From UBA4416 sp048498515 (lineage in GTDB: Bacteria; Bacteroidota; Bacteroidia; B-17B0; Aurantibacillaceae), in NCBI GenBank assembly GCA_048498515.1, contig JBEHXV010000028.1, forward strand, positions 1 to 64,000: 64,000 bases of DNA, in the 5' to 3' direction. Each line of letters begins with the position of its first letter. Within the stretch, counting starts at the first letter, position 1. Shown here piece by piece: positions 8,632-16,860 of the stretch. The notes beneath the pieces are model-generated. The model searched no databases. It was not told where the DNA came from and saw nothing but the letters and a program-made list of their open reading frames with translations. A program made the position numbers and the translations under genes.

Positions 8632-9519
8632 CTATTTATAATTAAACCTAAGCAAGGTTGGTTTATTCATTTGGCCTTCATTCGAAACCAAAAGATCGCC
8701 GTTAGGAAAAAATGATAAACCTTCGGCTTTATTGAATAAAACGGAATTCAGCGGTTCAACCTTTTCAATGCTTCCATTCATATTAAACATGAACAGGCAA
8801 TGATCGGTAGCCGACAATACATATAACTGTTTGGTTAGGGGATGAATGCCAATTTCGGAAGTGTTTAATTTAAAGCCTGTTTCAATCACCTTGCCTGTTT
8901 TTGCTTGTCTTTTTGGAAGTGTGATGCCATTATTTTTTGCAAAGGCATTGATCTGCCCTGTGTAAAAGGTAAACACCGGTTCTTTGACCAGCATTTTTGT
9001 TGCCAGGCTGAATTCATAAATAAAGCGTTTGTCTTTATTAATGGCATCCTTGTTTATTTTCCCTTTGGCGCCAATCAATAAGCGGTTATTTAGCGAATCG
9101 TAGCAAAGTCCTTCATTGTTCACTGCCGGAATGCCTGTTCCATAAGTTTTTACTTTAAGCTTGCCCGAGTGGTAATTATTTATTTCAAACAATACACCGT
9201 CGCTCCTTAAAACATACAAGGTGTTTTTTACCCGTGTTATTCCCTCATAATCGCCGTTAAGACCAAAGGTGAATTGTTGTTTCAGGACATTGTTTTTCAG
9301 GTCGTATAAAAACAGGATGCCGTCCTCGTCCTGTATGCAGGCAATGGTTGTTGTATCTATGATAGTGAGTCCTGATATTTCATGAAGCACGGGCGGTAAA
9401 ACCAGGCTTGAGGCTGGCACGTCGAAATTGTAACTTAAAGTAACCTGATCTTTAGTGAGTGTGAAGCTAAAAAACAGCACACTTATGCATAATAACAAAC
9501 AGTTCCTCAATCGTTTCAT
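8632..9519 (-). CDS. SdiA-regulated-like exported beta-propeller protein
   Basis: A signal peptide (about residues 1-22) is followed by one domain of about 270 residues with repeated four-stranded blades: HEISGLTIIDTTTIACIQDE, GDYEGITRVKNTLYVLRSDG, NNEGLCYDSLNNRLLIGAKG. These are typical of the SdiA-regulated family (PF06977), a six-bladed propeller of unknown function. I chose the ATG at 9519; a TTG two codons upstream is also in frame but less likely. The start is 35 bases from the divergently transcribed DUF2306 gene, so the two share a short promoter region. Confidence 0.72.
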   Translation of the reverse strand: MKRLRNCLLLCISVLFFSFTLTKDQVTLSYNFDVPASSLVLPPVLHEISGLTIIDTTTIACIQDEDGILFLYDLKNNVLKQQFTFGLNGDYEGITRVKNTLYVLRSDGVLFEINNYHSGKLKVKTYGTGIPAVNNEGLCYDSLNNRLLIGAKGKINKDAINKDKRFIYEFSLATKMLVKEPVFTFYTGQINAFAKNNGITLPKRQAKTGKVIETGFKLNTSEIGIHPLTKQLYVLSATDHCLFMFNMNGSIEKVEPLNSVLFNKAEGLSFFPNGDLLVSNEGQMNKPTLLRFNYK

Positions 9520-9554
9520 TTGCAACGGTAATAATCTTAAATTAGGTTTCTGAA

Positions 9555-10223
9555 ATGCGATCCCTAAGCACCACTAAAAATACACTTTTGAAGCTGTTCA
9601 TCATACTGCTTTTTGTTATTTATTCTTATTTTTTCTGGCTAATGATAAAGATCACGCTGCAATATTGGCCGGTTAATACCGATGTGGCTTTTTTATCCAT
9701 TAAGCAGGATTATGTTCATTTGCTGCATTACCGCGTTGCTTTTTTCACTCATGTGTTTAGTGCGCTGTTTGTTTTACTGGCAGGATATACGCAGTTTTCG
9801 CCTGCCATACGTCGCAAATACCCAAAAGTACACCGGCAGTTAGGCTGGTTGTATGCCATTGTTACTGTTTTCCTGGCAGGTCCTTCGGGCTTCATCATTG
9901 GTATTTATGCCAATGGCGGCCTCAGCTCTCAAATAGCTTTTTGTTTGCTGGCCATATTGTGGATTGTATTTACCATTGTGGCTATTTTGCGTATTATAAA
10001 AAGGCAAATAGCCTCTCACCGCATCTGGATGATAAGGAGCTTTGCCCTGGCTTTGTCGGCAATTACCTTAAGGGCCTGGAAATATATTTTAGTAGCTTTG
10101 TTCCATCCAAAACCCATGGATGTTTACCAGGTGGTGGCATGGCTGGGCTGGACCTTAAACTTACTGATCGCAGAAATTCTTATCTTTAACAAACTAAAAC
10201 ATGGAATTAAAAACACTCCTTAG
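9555..10223 (+). CDS. DUF2306 integral membrane protein
   Basis: About six hydrophobic segments are visible, starting with LFIILLFVIYSYFFWLMI and ending with the segment before LLIAEILIFNKL. The family signature HxxxA...HR(Q)LG is present as HYRVAFFTHVFSALFVLLAG and VHRQLGWLYA. A second conserved block, SHRIWMIRSFALALSAITLR, is typical of DUF2306. The conserved histidines resemble heme ligands of small membrane cytochromes, but that is speculation. The function is unknown. The 3' end overlaps the following lipoprotein gene by 23 bases, implying translational coupling. Confidence 0.8.
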   Translation: MRSLSTTKNTLLKLFIILLFVIYSYFFWLMIKITLQYWPVNTDVAFLSIKQDYVHLLHYRVAFFTHVFSALFVLLAGYTQFSPAIRRKYPKVHRQLGWLYAIVTVFLAGPSGFIIGIYANGGLSSQIAFCLLAILWIVFTIVAILRIIKRQIASHRIWMIRSFALALSAITLRAWKYILVALFHPKPMDVYQVVAWLGWTLNLLIAEILIFNKLKHGIKNTP

Positions 10224-11103
10224 CCTGGCGCTTGTAAGCGCCTTATACTCCTGCACTACTTCTGTGGAAGAAGCCAACAATAATGTTATCACTGAAAAAG
10301 TTCAGGATATCAGCAACGAAGAAAAAGACAGTCCTGACGAAAAAACAAAAGCACAGCAACAAAGCTCGGAAGCTAAAAATGTAGTGCTGGCCTTTTACGT
10401 GGGTTCCTTCGATGCGCAAAAAATGAATACCGAAAAAAATCCCATGTTGGAAAACAGGATCAATATTTCCCTCGATTCTATAAAGGATGATATGCTGTTT
10501 GGACATTCTGTAGTAGCCGGTAATATCAGGCCGTTTAAAGGATCATTCAAAAAGGAAAATGAATTGTACATAGCGGTGTGCAAAGAACCGGGTGATGACA
10601 AATATGACGGTGTATTTACCTTCACACTTAATCCACAAGAAGAAAACATCAGGGGAAGCTGGAAATCAAATGATAAAACACTGGCGGTAAGCGAGCGTTC
10701 CTATGATTTGAAAAAAGTTGATTTTAAATACGATCCCAATTTAGGTTTGGAAGCCCTCTCCGTTGAGGTGTATAACTCATACAGGAACGATACCGAAGAA
10801 CATGAACAAATTACTACGGATGCCGGGAAACTAAATGCTTCGGTTGTACTGCTTAAAAAAGAGGATGTGGAAAATATGTATAAGCGCGATTTGGAAGTCA
10901 TGCGGAATGCGATCTATGCCCGCCACGGCTATTCGTTTAAGAACAGGCAAATGCGTTATTTTTTCGATCATAATGTGAGTTGGTATGTGCCAGTGTCGAC
11001 AGATGTAACCAATGAACTGACCGAGATTGAGAAGAAGAACATTACACTGATTAAACGCTATGAAAAACATGCCGATAGTTATTACGACACGTACGGAAGA
11101 TAG
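10201..11103 (+). CDS. YARHG-domain lipoprotein
   Basis: The N-terminus has a lipobox ending SALYSC (Cys at about residue 18), so this is a predicted lipoprotein. It is followed by an Asp/Glu/Lys-rich linker and a beta-rich domain (about 55-180). The C-terminal YARHG domain (about residues 230-290) contains MRNAIYARHGYSF and the aromatic block YFFDHNVSWYVP. YARHG is an extracellular domain of unknown function common in lipoproteins. The gene overlaps the DUF2306 gene by 23 bases and converges on the SanA-like gene, with one base between the stops. Confidence 0.85.
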   Translation: MELKTLLSLALVSALYSCTTSVEEANNNVITEKVQDISNEEKDSPDEKTKAQQQSSEAKNVVLAFYVGSFDAQKMNTEKNPMLENRINISLDSIKDDMLFGHSVVAGNIRPFKGSFKKENELYIAVCKEPGDDKYDGVFTFTLNPQEENIRGSWKSNDKTLAVSERSYDLKKVDFKYDPNLGLEALSVEVYNSYRNDTEEHEQITTDAGKLNASVVLLKKEDVENMYKRDLEVMRNAIYARHGYSFKNRQMRYFFDHNVSWYVPVSTDVTNELTEIEKKNITLIKRYEKHADSYYDTYGR

Positions 11104-11104
11104 A

Positions 11105-11740
11105 TCATTGGATCGTGATCTTGTCGCCTAAAAACTTTGGTGAAGTGTGCAGCACATACACATCCAGCACACATTTAATCCTTGCAAAATATTCCCTGAC
11201 GCGTGTTTTAAAAGAGTAGTTTTGATGCACTCCCTTTGCGTTAAAGCCAATGGCATTAATTCCATTTTTATTGGCAATGAACAAGGCACGCTGGTTATGA
11301 AACTCTTGTGACACAATAGTAATTGAATCCTCACCAAATACTTCGTCGCAGCGTACCACGCTATCCAGGGTTCTGAATCCCGCGTAATCCAATACAATGC
11401 AGGAATCGGGAACGCCCAACGCAATGAGTGCTTCGCGCATATCCGAGGGTTCATCATAGCCTTTCACATGGTTGTCGCCGCTTAGCAATAAAAATTTCAC
11501 CTTGCCCGCTTTGTATAATTCATAAGCCGCTTGCATGCGGTAGGTGAAAAATAAATTATCTGTTTTTCGTACTGTTTTTTTACTGGCGCCCAGCACAAGA
11601 CCAACCTTGCGTGCCGGAATACTTTCCGCATCCGAATACAATTGACTTTTGGTAGAAGAACTGATCCAGTAATTACAGATAAGAATTAATATAAAGGAGA
11701 AAGCGAGGCCGATAAAAGACCATCTGATCAATCTTCTCAT
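11105..11740 (-). CDS. SanA/ElyC-like DUF218 membrane-anchored protein
   Basis: One N-terminal membrane segment (about 7-28) anchors a DUF218 domain: VGLVLGASKK, YELYKAGKVKFLLLSGD, ALGVPDSCIVLDYAGFRTLDSVVR, ITIVSQEFHNQRALFIA. The order and length of 211 residues fit the SanA (vancomycin high-temperature exclusion) group, which affects envelope barrier function by an unknown mechanism. It is the last gene of the minus-strand run yicC / small membrane protein / ubiA-like / this gene, starting two bases after the ubiA-like stop. A second, lipoprotein-type DUF218 gene lies at 58438-59088. Confidence 0.85.
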   Translation of the reverse strand: MRRLIRWSFIGLAFSFILILICNYWISSSTKSQLYSDAESIPARKVGLVLGASKKTVRKTDNLFFTYRMQAAYELYKAGKVKFLLLSGDNHVKGYDEPSDMREALIALGVPDSCIVLDYAGFRTLDSVVRCDEVFGEDSITIVSQEFHNQRALFIANKNGINAIGFNAKGVHQNYSFKTRVREYFARIKCVLDVYVLHTSPKFLGDKITIQ

Positions 11741-11742
11741 TG

Positions 11743-12597
11743 CTATATGAAAAATGAGGTGATGGTGAATGTGGCAAATACGACACTGGCAATGCCATTG
11801 GTAGCCCCAAAAGCTAAATTAACCCTCGATAAGTCGTTTGGTTTAACAATGGAATGCTGGTAAATGATTAAGCTGGTAAACAAAACGGTGCCAATCCAGT
11901 ACAGGAAATTAAAATGGCCTATAAAACCTGCCGTTACTACAAACACAACGGCAAAAAAATGCAACACTTCCGAAAAGCGCAGGGCGCCCTTAGTGCCCAG
12001 AAGCACAGGGATGGAATTGAGTTTATGCTCCCGGTCAAAGGTTTCATCCTGCAAGGCGTAAATAATATCAAAGCCGCTTACCCAGCAAAACACCGTAAAT
12101 GAGAACAGTAAAGGAAGCCAGGCAAAAACACCGGTTACTGCCAAATAAGCGCCAATAGGAGCAAGGGCAAGCCCCACGCCCAGCACCAAATGACACAAAG
12201 GAGTAAAGCGTTTGGTATAACTGTAGAACAGGATAACAAACAAAGCAACCGGCGATAAGAAAAAACAAATGCTGTTGATGAACCAGGTAGCGGTTACAAA
12301 TAATAAACAGTTAACGATGATAAAGAACAGGGCATTTTGGGGATTAATAATTCCTGCCGGAATCTCACGTACCGCAGTACGCGGATTCAGCGCGTCAAAT
12401 TTACGGTCAATATAACGGTTAAAGGCCATGGCCGAATTCCGGGCAGTTGCCATGCATAATAAAACCAGCAGGAACAGTTTTAAAGAAAATGTATAACCCT
12501 GTAGCAATGCAAGCGTAAAGCCAATACAGGCAAATGGCAGTGCAAAAATGGTATGGCTGAATTTAACGAGTGACAGGTAGTTTTTTATAGCAGACAT
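11743..12597 (-). CDS. ubiA: UbiA-family polyprenyltransferase
   Basis: This is an integral membrane prenyltransferase of the UbiA superfamily with about eight or nine hydrophobic segments. The two Asp-rich Mg2+/diphosphate motifs are visible: NRYIDRKFDALNPRT (NxxxD) and DIIYALQDETFD (DxxxD). The sequence is closest in feel to the 4-hydroxybenzoate octaprenyltransferase-like proteins of Bacteroidota. In menaquinone-only organisms these often act in the futalosine pathway (MqnP) rather than in ubiquinone synthesis. I cannot tell which from this window, so the symbol names the family only. It sits one base after the small membrane protein gene and two bases before the sanA-like gene. Confidence 0.85.
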   Translation of the reverse strand: MSAIKNYLSLVKFSHTIFALPFACIGFTLALLQGYTFSLKLFLLVLLCMATARNSAMAFNRYIDRKFDALNPRTAVREIPAGIINPQNALFFIIVNCLLFVTATWFINSICFFLSPVALFVILFYSYTKRFTPLCHLVLGVGLALAPIGAYLAVTGVFAWLPLLFSFTVFCWVSGFDIIYALQDETFDREHKLNSIPVLLGTKGALRFSEVLHFFAVVFVVTAGFIGHFNFLYWIGTVLFTSLIIYQHSIVKPNDLSRVNLAFGATNGIASVVFATFTITSFFI

Positions 12598-12598
12598 G

Positions 12599-12853
12599 TT
12601 AGTGGCCTTTGATAATGAGTACTAATAAAAAGATCACAGGGAACGAAGAGAGGATCATTCCAATATATCCAATGGAAAATGATGTTTTGGTTATTTCGTA
12701 TTTCGCGTTTAAAAAAACATTGATGGTTGCAAATAGAAAACCAATAATGGCTGATAGCAACGAGAAGAACAGCCAATGAGGCATTATTAAAATAAGGCAA
12801 CTGAACGCGCCAAATACCAAACTCAATATGCCCGAAAGTTTAAATAAGTTCAT
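12599..12853 (-). CDS. Small membrane protein of unknown function
   Basis: This 84-residue protein has three hydrophobic stretches (about 3-24, 29-50 and 60-82) separated by the polar turn NAKYEITKTS. I do not recognise a family. It lies between yicC and the ubiA-like gene with one base on each side, which strongly supports it as a real, co-transcribed gene. An alternative frame in the same stretch is a shadow. Confidence 0.65.
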   Translation of the reverse strand: MNLFKLSGILSLVFGAFSCLILIMPHWLFFSLLSAIIGFLFATINVFLNAKYEITKTSFSIGYIGMILSSFPVIFLLVLIIKGH

Positions 12854-12854
12854 C

Positions 12855-13724
12855 TTACAATACGTTATTGGTTTGCTCTTTTATTTTTTCAAGCTCATCT
12901 TTCATCAGTACCACCATTTTCTGCATTTCGGCATCATTGGCTTTTGAACCAATAGTGTTCACTTCACGGCCAATTTCCTGACCTATAAAGTTTAACTTTC
13001 TTCCACCCGCCGGTTCTTTCATGGTTTTCATAAAATAATCCAGGTGGGTTTTCAGGCGAACCTTCTCTTCATTAATGTCAAGCTTTTCAATATAATAGAT
13101 GAGTTCCTGTTCAAAACGGTTGTTGTCAATTTTGTCCTTTCCCACCACTTCATCCAGGTTCTTTTTAATGCGATCGCGGATATTCTGAATGCGGCTGGCA
13201 TCATGTTCTTTTATTTTTTCCAGCGAGTCGGCAATAATGCCGATGCGTGTTTCAAAATCCCGTTCAATCGACTGTCCTTCATCTTCCCTGAATTTATTCA
13301 AACCCTCAACAGCCATTAAAATAACACTGTGTATGTCTTTCCAGTCCTGCTCATTAGGCTCTTTACGTTCCGATTTCAACACATCCGGCATTTTTAAAAC
13401 CTGTCCCAACAAATTAGTTGTAGGTTCATTTAATTCGGTTGCCAGTTGCTTTAGTTTTATGTAATATGATTTCGCCAGATCGGTATTGATCTCAACCGGT
13501 GTTTCCTCTGTTTTTGGTTCAACATAAATGGAAAGGTCAACTTTCCCGCGTTCCAGCAATTTGGTGATCTCACTTTTTAATTCGTGTTCCTTGTCCCTGT
13601 AAGTAGATGAAAGCCTTAAGCTAAGATCCATATTTTTGCTGTTGAGCGAACGGATCTCGACATTAACGGTTTTATTTTCAAATTCTTTAGTGGCTTTTCC
13701 AAAGCCCGTCATTGATTTTAACAT
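12855..13724 (-). CDS. yicC: YicC-family endoribonuclease
   Basis: This is a YicC/YloC family protein, a soluble RNase now known in other bacteria to cut small RNAs and mRNAs. The N-terminal signature MLKSMTGFGKA is followed by VNVEIRSLNSKNMDLSLRL (YicC_N). The C-terminal DUF1732 region contains NRFEQELIYYIEKLDINEEKVRLKTHLDYF, described here as residues about 203-232, and the block GRKLNFIGQE followed by NTIGSKAND. The length of 289 residues is normal. It is the first gene of a minus-strand run of four. In many genomes yicC sits beside gmk, which is absent here. Confidence 0.93.
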   Translation of the reverse strand: MLKSMTGFGKATKEFENKTVNVEIRSLNSKNMDLSLRLSSTYRDKEHELKSEITKLLERGKVDLSIYVEPKTEETPVEINTDLAKSYYIKLKQLATELNEPTTNLLGQVLKMPDVLKSERKEPNEQDWKDIHSVILMAVEGLNKFREDEGQSIERDFETRIGIIADSLEKIKEHDASRIQNIRDRIKKNLDEVVGKDKIDNNRFEQELIYYIEKLDINEEKVRLKTHLDYFMKTMKEPAGGRKLNFIGQEIGREVNTIGSKANDAEMQKMVVLMKDELEKIKEQTNNVL

Positions 13725-13829
13725 GCTATAAAAATAACGAATTAACCGCTATATTTTGAGGCAATTTGAAATTAATGTTTTAACTTTAAAGCAGGATACA
13801 GGCACTTTATCACAACGCACGAAACATAC

Positions 13830-14846
13830 ATGCAGCGCTGTCTTCAGCTGGCAGCCAGGGGCTTGGGAAAAGTTGCCCCAAACCCAATGGTTGGCTGTGT
13901 TTTGGTATGTGATGGCCGGATCGTTGCGGAAGGATTACATGAAGTTTACGGCGGCCCCCATGCTGAACCAAATGCAATTAAGCAGCTAAACGATGAAGTG
14001 CTGAAAAAATGCACGTTATATGTTACGCTGGAGCCCTGTTCCCATTTTGGAAAAACCCCCCCCTGTGCCGATCTGATTGTGACCAAAGGCATTAAGAAAG
14101 TAGTGGTAGGAAGCCTGGACCCTAACCCATTAGTAGCCGGCAAAGGGATTCAGAGATTAAAAGATGCGGGAATAGAAGTTGAATATGGTATTTTAAATAA
14201 GGAAAATATGGAATTGAACAGACGGTTTTTTACGTTTCATGAAAAAAAACGCCCTTATATTATTTTAAAATGGGCCCAGACCGGGGATGGGTTTATTAGC
14301 CGCTGGCCTTTACCCGAAAACAGGGAAGATAATTGGGTGACGGGAAAAGAAAGCATGGAACTGGTACATTTATGGCGGGCGCAGGAACAGGCTATATTAA
14401 TTGGCTATAATACATTGCTGGCCGATAATCCATACTTAACAGTACGTATGGTGGAGGGCAAAAACCCGGTAAGGCTTTTGCTGGCACGCGATACCAGTTT
14501 TAAGGAAGGATTGAATATTTTTAACAAGGATGCTCAAACCATTGTATTTAATAGCGCTGGAAATGCCATGATTGAAAATGTGGAGTTTGTGAAAATAGAC
14601 TGGAAAAACAAAATAAAGGCTGTACTGGATTATTGTTATTCCCGCAATATTTCAAGCATTATGGTGGAGGGAGGCACCAATACCATTTATCATTTCATGA
14701 ACCAGAACTTATGGGATGAAGCAAGGGTGTTTGTGAACCCCGATAAAAAATTCGGAACCGGTATTGCAGCACCCGAAATTGATTTGAAAGAAGGCGCCGC
14801 TACAAAAGTAGGCAATGACATTTTATACACGTTTCTAAAACACTGA
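13830..14846 (+). CDS. ribD: Bifunctional riboflavin biosynthesis deaminase/reductase RibD
   Basis: RibD deaminates and then reduces the pyrimidine intermediate of riboflavin synthesis. The deaminase domain (1-145) has the zinc site H44-A-E46, C70 and C79 (motif PCSHFGKTPPC) and the signature PNPMVGCVLV. The reductase domain (about 150-338) contains WAQTGDGFISR and the closing MVEGGTNTIYHFM. The annotated ATG is at 13830, but in-frame codons upstream encode THETY, matching the usual (M)xxHExYM start of the family. The only candidate start there is ATC at 13809, and an in-frame stop lies at 13773. The DMT transporter gene begins one base after the stop, and yigZ follows. Confidence 0.93.
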   Translation: MQRCLQLAARGLGKVAPNPMVGCVLVCDGRIVAEGLHEVYGGPHAEPNAIKQLNDEVLKKCTLYVTLEPCSHFGKTPPCADLIVTKGIKKVVVGSLDPNPLVAGKGIQRLKDAGIEVEYGILNKENMELNRRFFTFHEKKRPYIILKWAQTGDGFISRWPLPENREDNWVTGKESMELVHLWRAQEQAILIGYNTLLADNPYLTVRMVEGKNPVRLLLARDTSFKEGLNIFNKDAQTIVFNSAGNAMIENVEFVKIDWKNKIKAVLDYCYSRNISSIMVEGGTNTIYHFMNQNLWDEARVFVNPDKKFGTGIAAPEIDLKEGAATKVGNDILYTFLKH

Positions 14847-14847
14847 T

Positions 14848-15729
14848 ATGTTTTTTCTCCTCCTTTCTATTTTAGTGTCAACTCTGTTTGGGATCTCCTT
14901 TAAAATTATTGCGGTACGAAACATTAATGCCTTCCAGGCGATCATTATTAATTATGTGGTAGCCGGAACCCTTGGTTTCATTACAACCAGTTCGGGCATT
15001 ACGCCTTTAACCATCTTTGATCAAAAATGGATCTTTGTTGCCATTGGCCTGGGTATTGTCTTTGTCAGCAGCTTGTTTGTTATTGCCGAAACCACAGCCC
15101 GTTCGGGTATTTCGGTGGCACAGGTAGCCAACCGCATGGCGGTAGTCATTCCTATATCTATTGCTATTTTGTGCTACGGCGATAAGCTATCCTTGTCAAA
15201 AATCATCGGTATTATCCTGGCCATTGCCTCTGTTTACCTCGTATCACATAAGGAAAATGCGGGGCAGGCGCAACAAAAATGGTGGTGGCTGTTTCCCCTG
15301 GTTATTTTTATATGCAGTGGCATCATCGATTCATCCATCAATTATGCGCAGCGTTTCCTGTTAAGCGCCAACGATTTTGATGCCTTCCTGTCCACCATCT
15401 TTGGTACCGCTTTTGTATTTGGAGCCATAGTTCTCACCTACAAACTCACCGTAAAAAAAGAAAAATTTCAACTACAGGCAATCCCTGCCGGCATCATTTT
15501 AGGCACCATTAATTTTGGGACCATGTATTTTATTATTGCAGCTTTAAATACAAATATCCTGGAACCATCGGCTTTGTTCCCCATCAATAACTTAAGCATC
15601 TTAACGTTTTCTACGATCATTTCCGTTTTAGTGTTCAAAGAAAAATTATCTTCCAAAAACTGGATCGGCATTGCCTTAAGCTTAATGGCTATTTTAATTT
15701 TAGGATTGCTGCCAACCTTGCTGAAATAA
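14848..15729 (+). CDS. EamA/DMT-family transporter
   Basis: This is a ten-helix drug/metabolite transporter with two EamA halves. The first is about residues 1-135 (FFLLLSILVSTLFGISFKI to IIGIILAIASVYLVSH, given by ends only) and the second about 145-290, ending WIGIALSLMAILILGLLP. The N-terminal GISFK and the repeated GIxLxxxxxxL closing helices are typical. The substrate is unknown. Its position directly after ribD (one base) suggests export or import linked to flavins or simple co-transcription. The yigZ gene starts six bases downstream. Confidence 0.82.
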   Translation: MFFLLLSILVSTLFGISFKIIAVRNINAFQAIIINYVVAGTLGFITTSSGITPLTIFDQKWIFVAIGLGIVFVSSLFVIAETTARSGISVAQVANRMAVVIPISIAILCYGDKLSLSKIIGIILAIASVYLVSHKENAGQAQQKWWWLFPLVIFICSGIIDSSINYAQRFLLSANDFDAFLSTIFGTAFVFGAIVLTYKLTVKKEKFQLQAIPAGIILGTINFGTMYFIIAALNTNILEPSALFPINNLSILTFSTIISVLVFKEKLSSKNWIGIALSLMAILILGLLPTLLK

Positions 15730-15734
15730 ACCCC

Positions 15735-16340
15735 ATGCTTTTTAGCGACACATACTTTACTATTGATAAACCGGCTGAAGCTGTTTTTAAAGATAAAGGC
15801 AGCAAGTTCCTGGCCTTTGCCTATCCTGTTGAAAACGAAAAACAGATCAAAGAGATCCTGGTACAATTAAAAAAGGAATACCATACAGCTAATCACCATT
15901 GCTACGCCTACCGTTTAGGAGCCGATAAATTGAATTTCAGGGCGAATGACGATGGAGAGCCGGGGAATACAGCCGGCAGGCCTATCCTGGGGCAACTGCA
16001 ATCAAATGATCTTACAGATGTGCTGGTTGTTGTGGTGCGTTATTTTGGAGGAACACTCCTGGGCGTGAGCGGATTAATTAATGCCTATAAAACATCGGCA
16101 GCCGAAGCCATTAAAGCGGCCACGATCATTGAAAAGCAGATCCTGTTCGGCTACAGCATTCAATTTGCCTTTGAGCAGTTGAATGATGTGATGAAATTGC
16201 TGAAACAACTGGATTGTAAGATCAACGGCCAGCAGTTTGATACGCGTTGTGAGATTCGTTTTTCGGTGCGCAAAGCCAATAGCGAAGAATGTGAAGATAA
16301 ATTGAAAAAGATCGAAGGTCTGAGTTTAAATTATCAATAA
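15735..16340 (+). CDS. yigZ: YigZ/IMPACT-family protein
   Basis: This is a member of the YigZ (UPF0029/IMPACT) family, whose eukaryotic relatives regulate GCN2. The bacterial role is unclear. The core domain (about 15-130) has KGSKFLAFAYPV, the conserved HHCYAYRLG, FRANDDGEPGNTAGRPILGQ (given in two parts here: NDDGEP then GTAGRPIL-like) and VVRYFGGTLLGVSGLI. The C-terminal DUF1949 ferredoxin-like domain spans about 135-201. The length of 201 residues is typical. It is the last gene of the ribD run. Confidence 0.9.
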   Translation: MLFSDTYFTIDKPAEAVFKDKGSKFLAFAYPVENEKQIKEILVQLKKEYHTANHHCYAYRLGADKLNFRANDDGEPGNTAGRPILGQLQSNDLTDVLVVVVRYFGGTLLGVSGLINAYKTSAAEAIKAATIIEKQILFGYSIQFAFEQLNDVMKLLKQLDCKINGQQFDTRCEIRFSVRKANSEECEDKLKKIEGLSLNYQ

Positions 16341-16412
16341 TAATCCTGTATTTTAGTGTAGTATCAAATGGATCATTACCTTTAATCATTAATCAATTAA
16401 AAAATTAAAACC

Positions 16413-16808
16413 ATGAAATTTAAACATTTAATCATCGCAGCAATGGCTTGCCTGTTTGTAAATACTGTAAGCGCGCAAGACCTGAGAAAAAGTGGCTCCA
16501 TTTTTGGCAAAATTGAATCAAACGGCGATGTGCGCCTTAATGGCAGTGTTAAAGGAAAGTTTGAGTCGAACGGCGATATCCGTGTTGACGGAAGTGTGAA
16601 AGGTAAAATAGAATCCAATGGCGATATTCGTAAAAATGGTTCCATTGTTGGGAAAGTAGAGTCAAGCGGTGATGTCAGGATCAATGGCAGCATTGTTGGG
16701 AAAGTGGAATCAAATGGCGATATCCGTAAAAACGGCAGCATTATTGGTTCAGCCAGCGGAGTGGATAAGGAGCAGGCAGCTGTGATGTTCTTTTTCGATT
16801 TCTTTTAG
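16413..16808 (+). CDS. Exported five-repeat beta-flower-type protein
   Basis: A signal peptide (1-22, ending VSAQ) is followed by five consecutive 16-residue repeats of the form GKxESNGDxRxNGSxx (about residues 28-112). The C-terminus is GSASGVDKEQAAVMFFFDFF. The repeat count and the aromatic end match what I know as the 5-fold beta-flower proteins of Bacteroidota, whose function is unknown. The repeats are also visible as 48-bp DNA repeats at about 16507-16746. The protein should be periplasmic or surface located. The gene stands alone. A possible -7 box TACCTTTA lies at 16377-16384, and a palindromic repeat follows the stop. Confidence 0.75.
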   Translation: MKFKHLIIAAMACLFVNTVSAQDLRKSGSIFGKIESNGDVRLNGSVKGKFESNGDIRVDGSVKGKIESNGDIRKNGSIVGKVESSGDVRINGSIVGKVESNGDIRKNGSIIGSASGVDKEQAAVMFFFDFF

Positions 16809-16813
16809 TTAAC

Positions 16814-16846
16814 AGTCCTGTCAGGTTTCTAAAACCCGACAGGACT
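16814..16846. repeat. Palindromic intergenic repeat, CCTGTCAGG family
   Basis: Arms AGTCCTGTCAGGTTT (16814-16828) and AAACCCGACAGGACT (16832-16846) pair around three bases with one G-U type mismatch. It lies six bases after the beta-flower stop and 14 bases before the aminotransferase start, so it may also terminate transcription. Similar CCTGTCxGG palindromes are dispersed in other Bacteroidota genomes. Confidence 0.7.
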
Positions 16847-16860
16847 TTGTGTCTTAAGCA

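Noticed and set aside
10201..10223. Frameshift between the DUF2306 and YARHG genes
   Set aside because: The 23-base overlap looks like a split gene, but the second protein has its own lipobox and a complete domain, so this is normal coupling.
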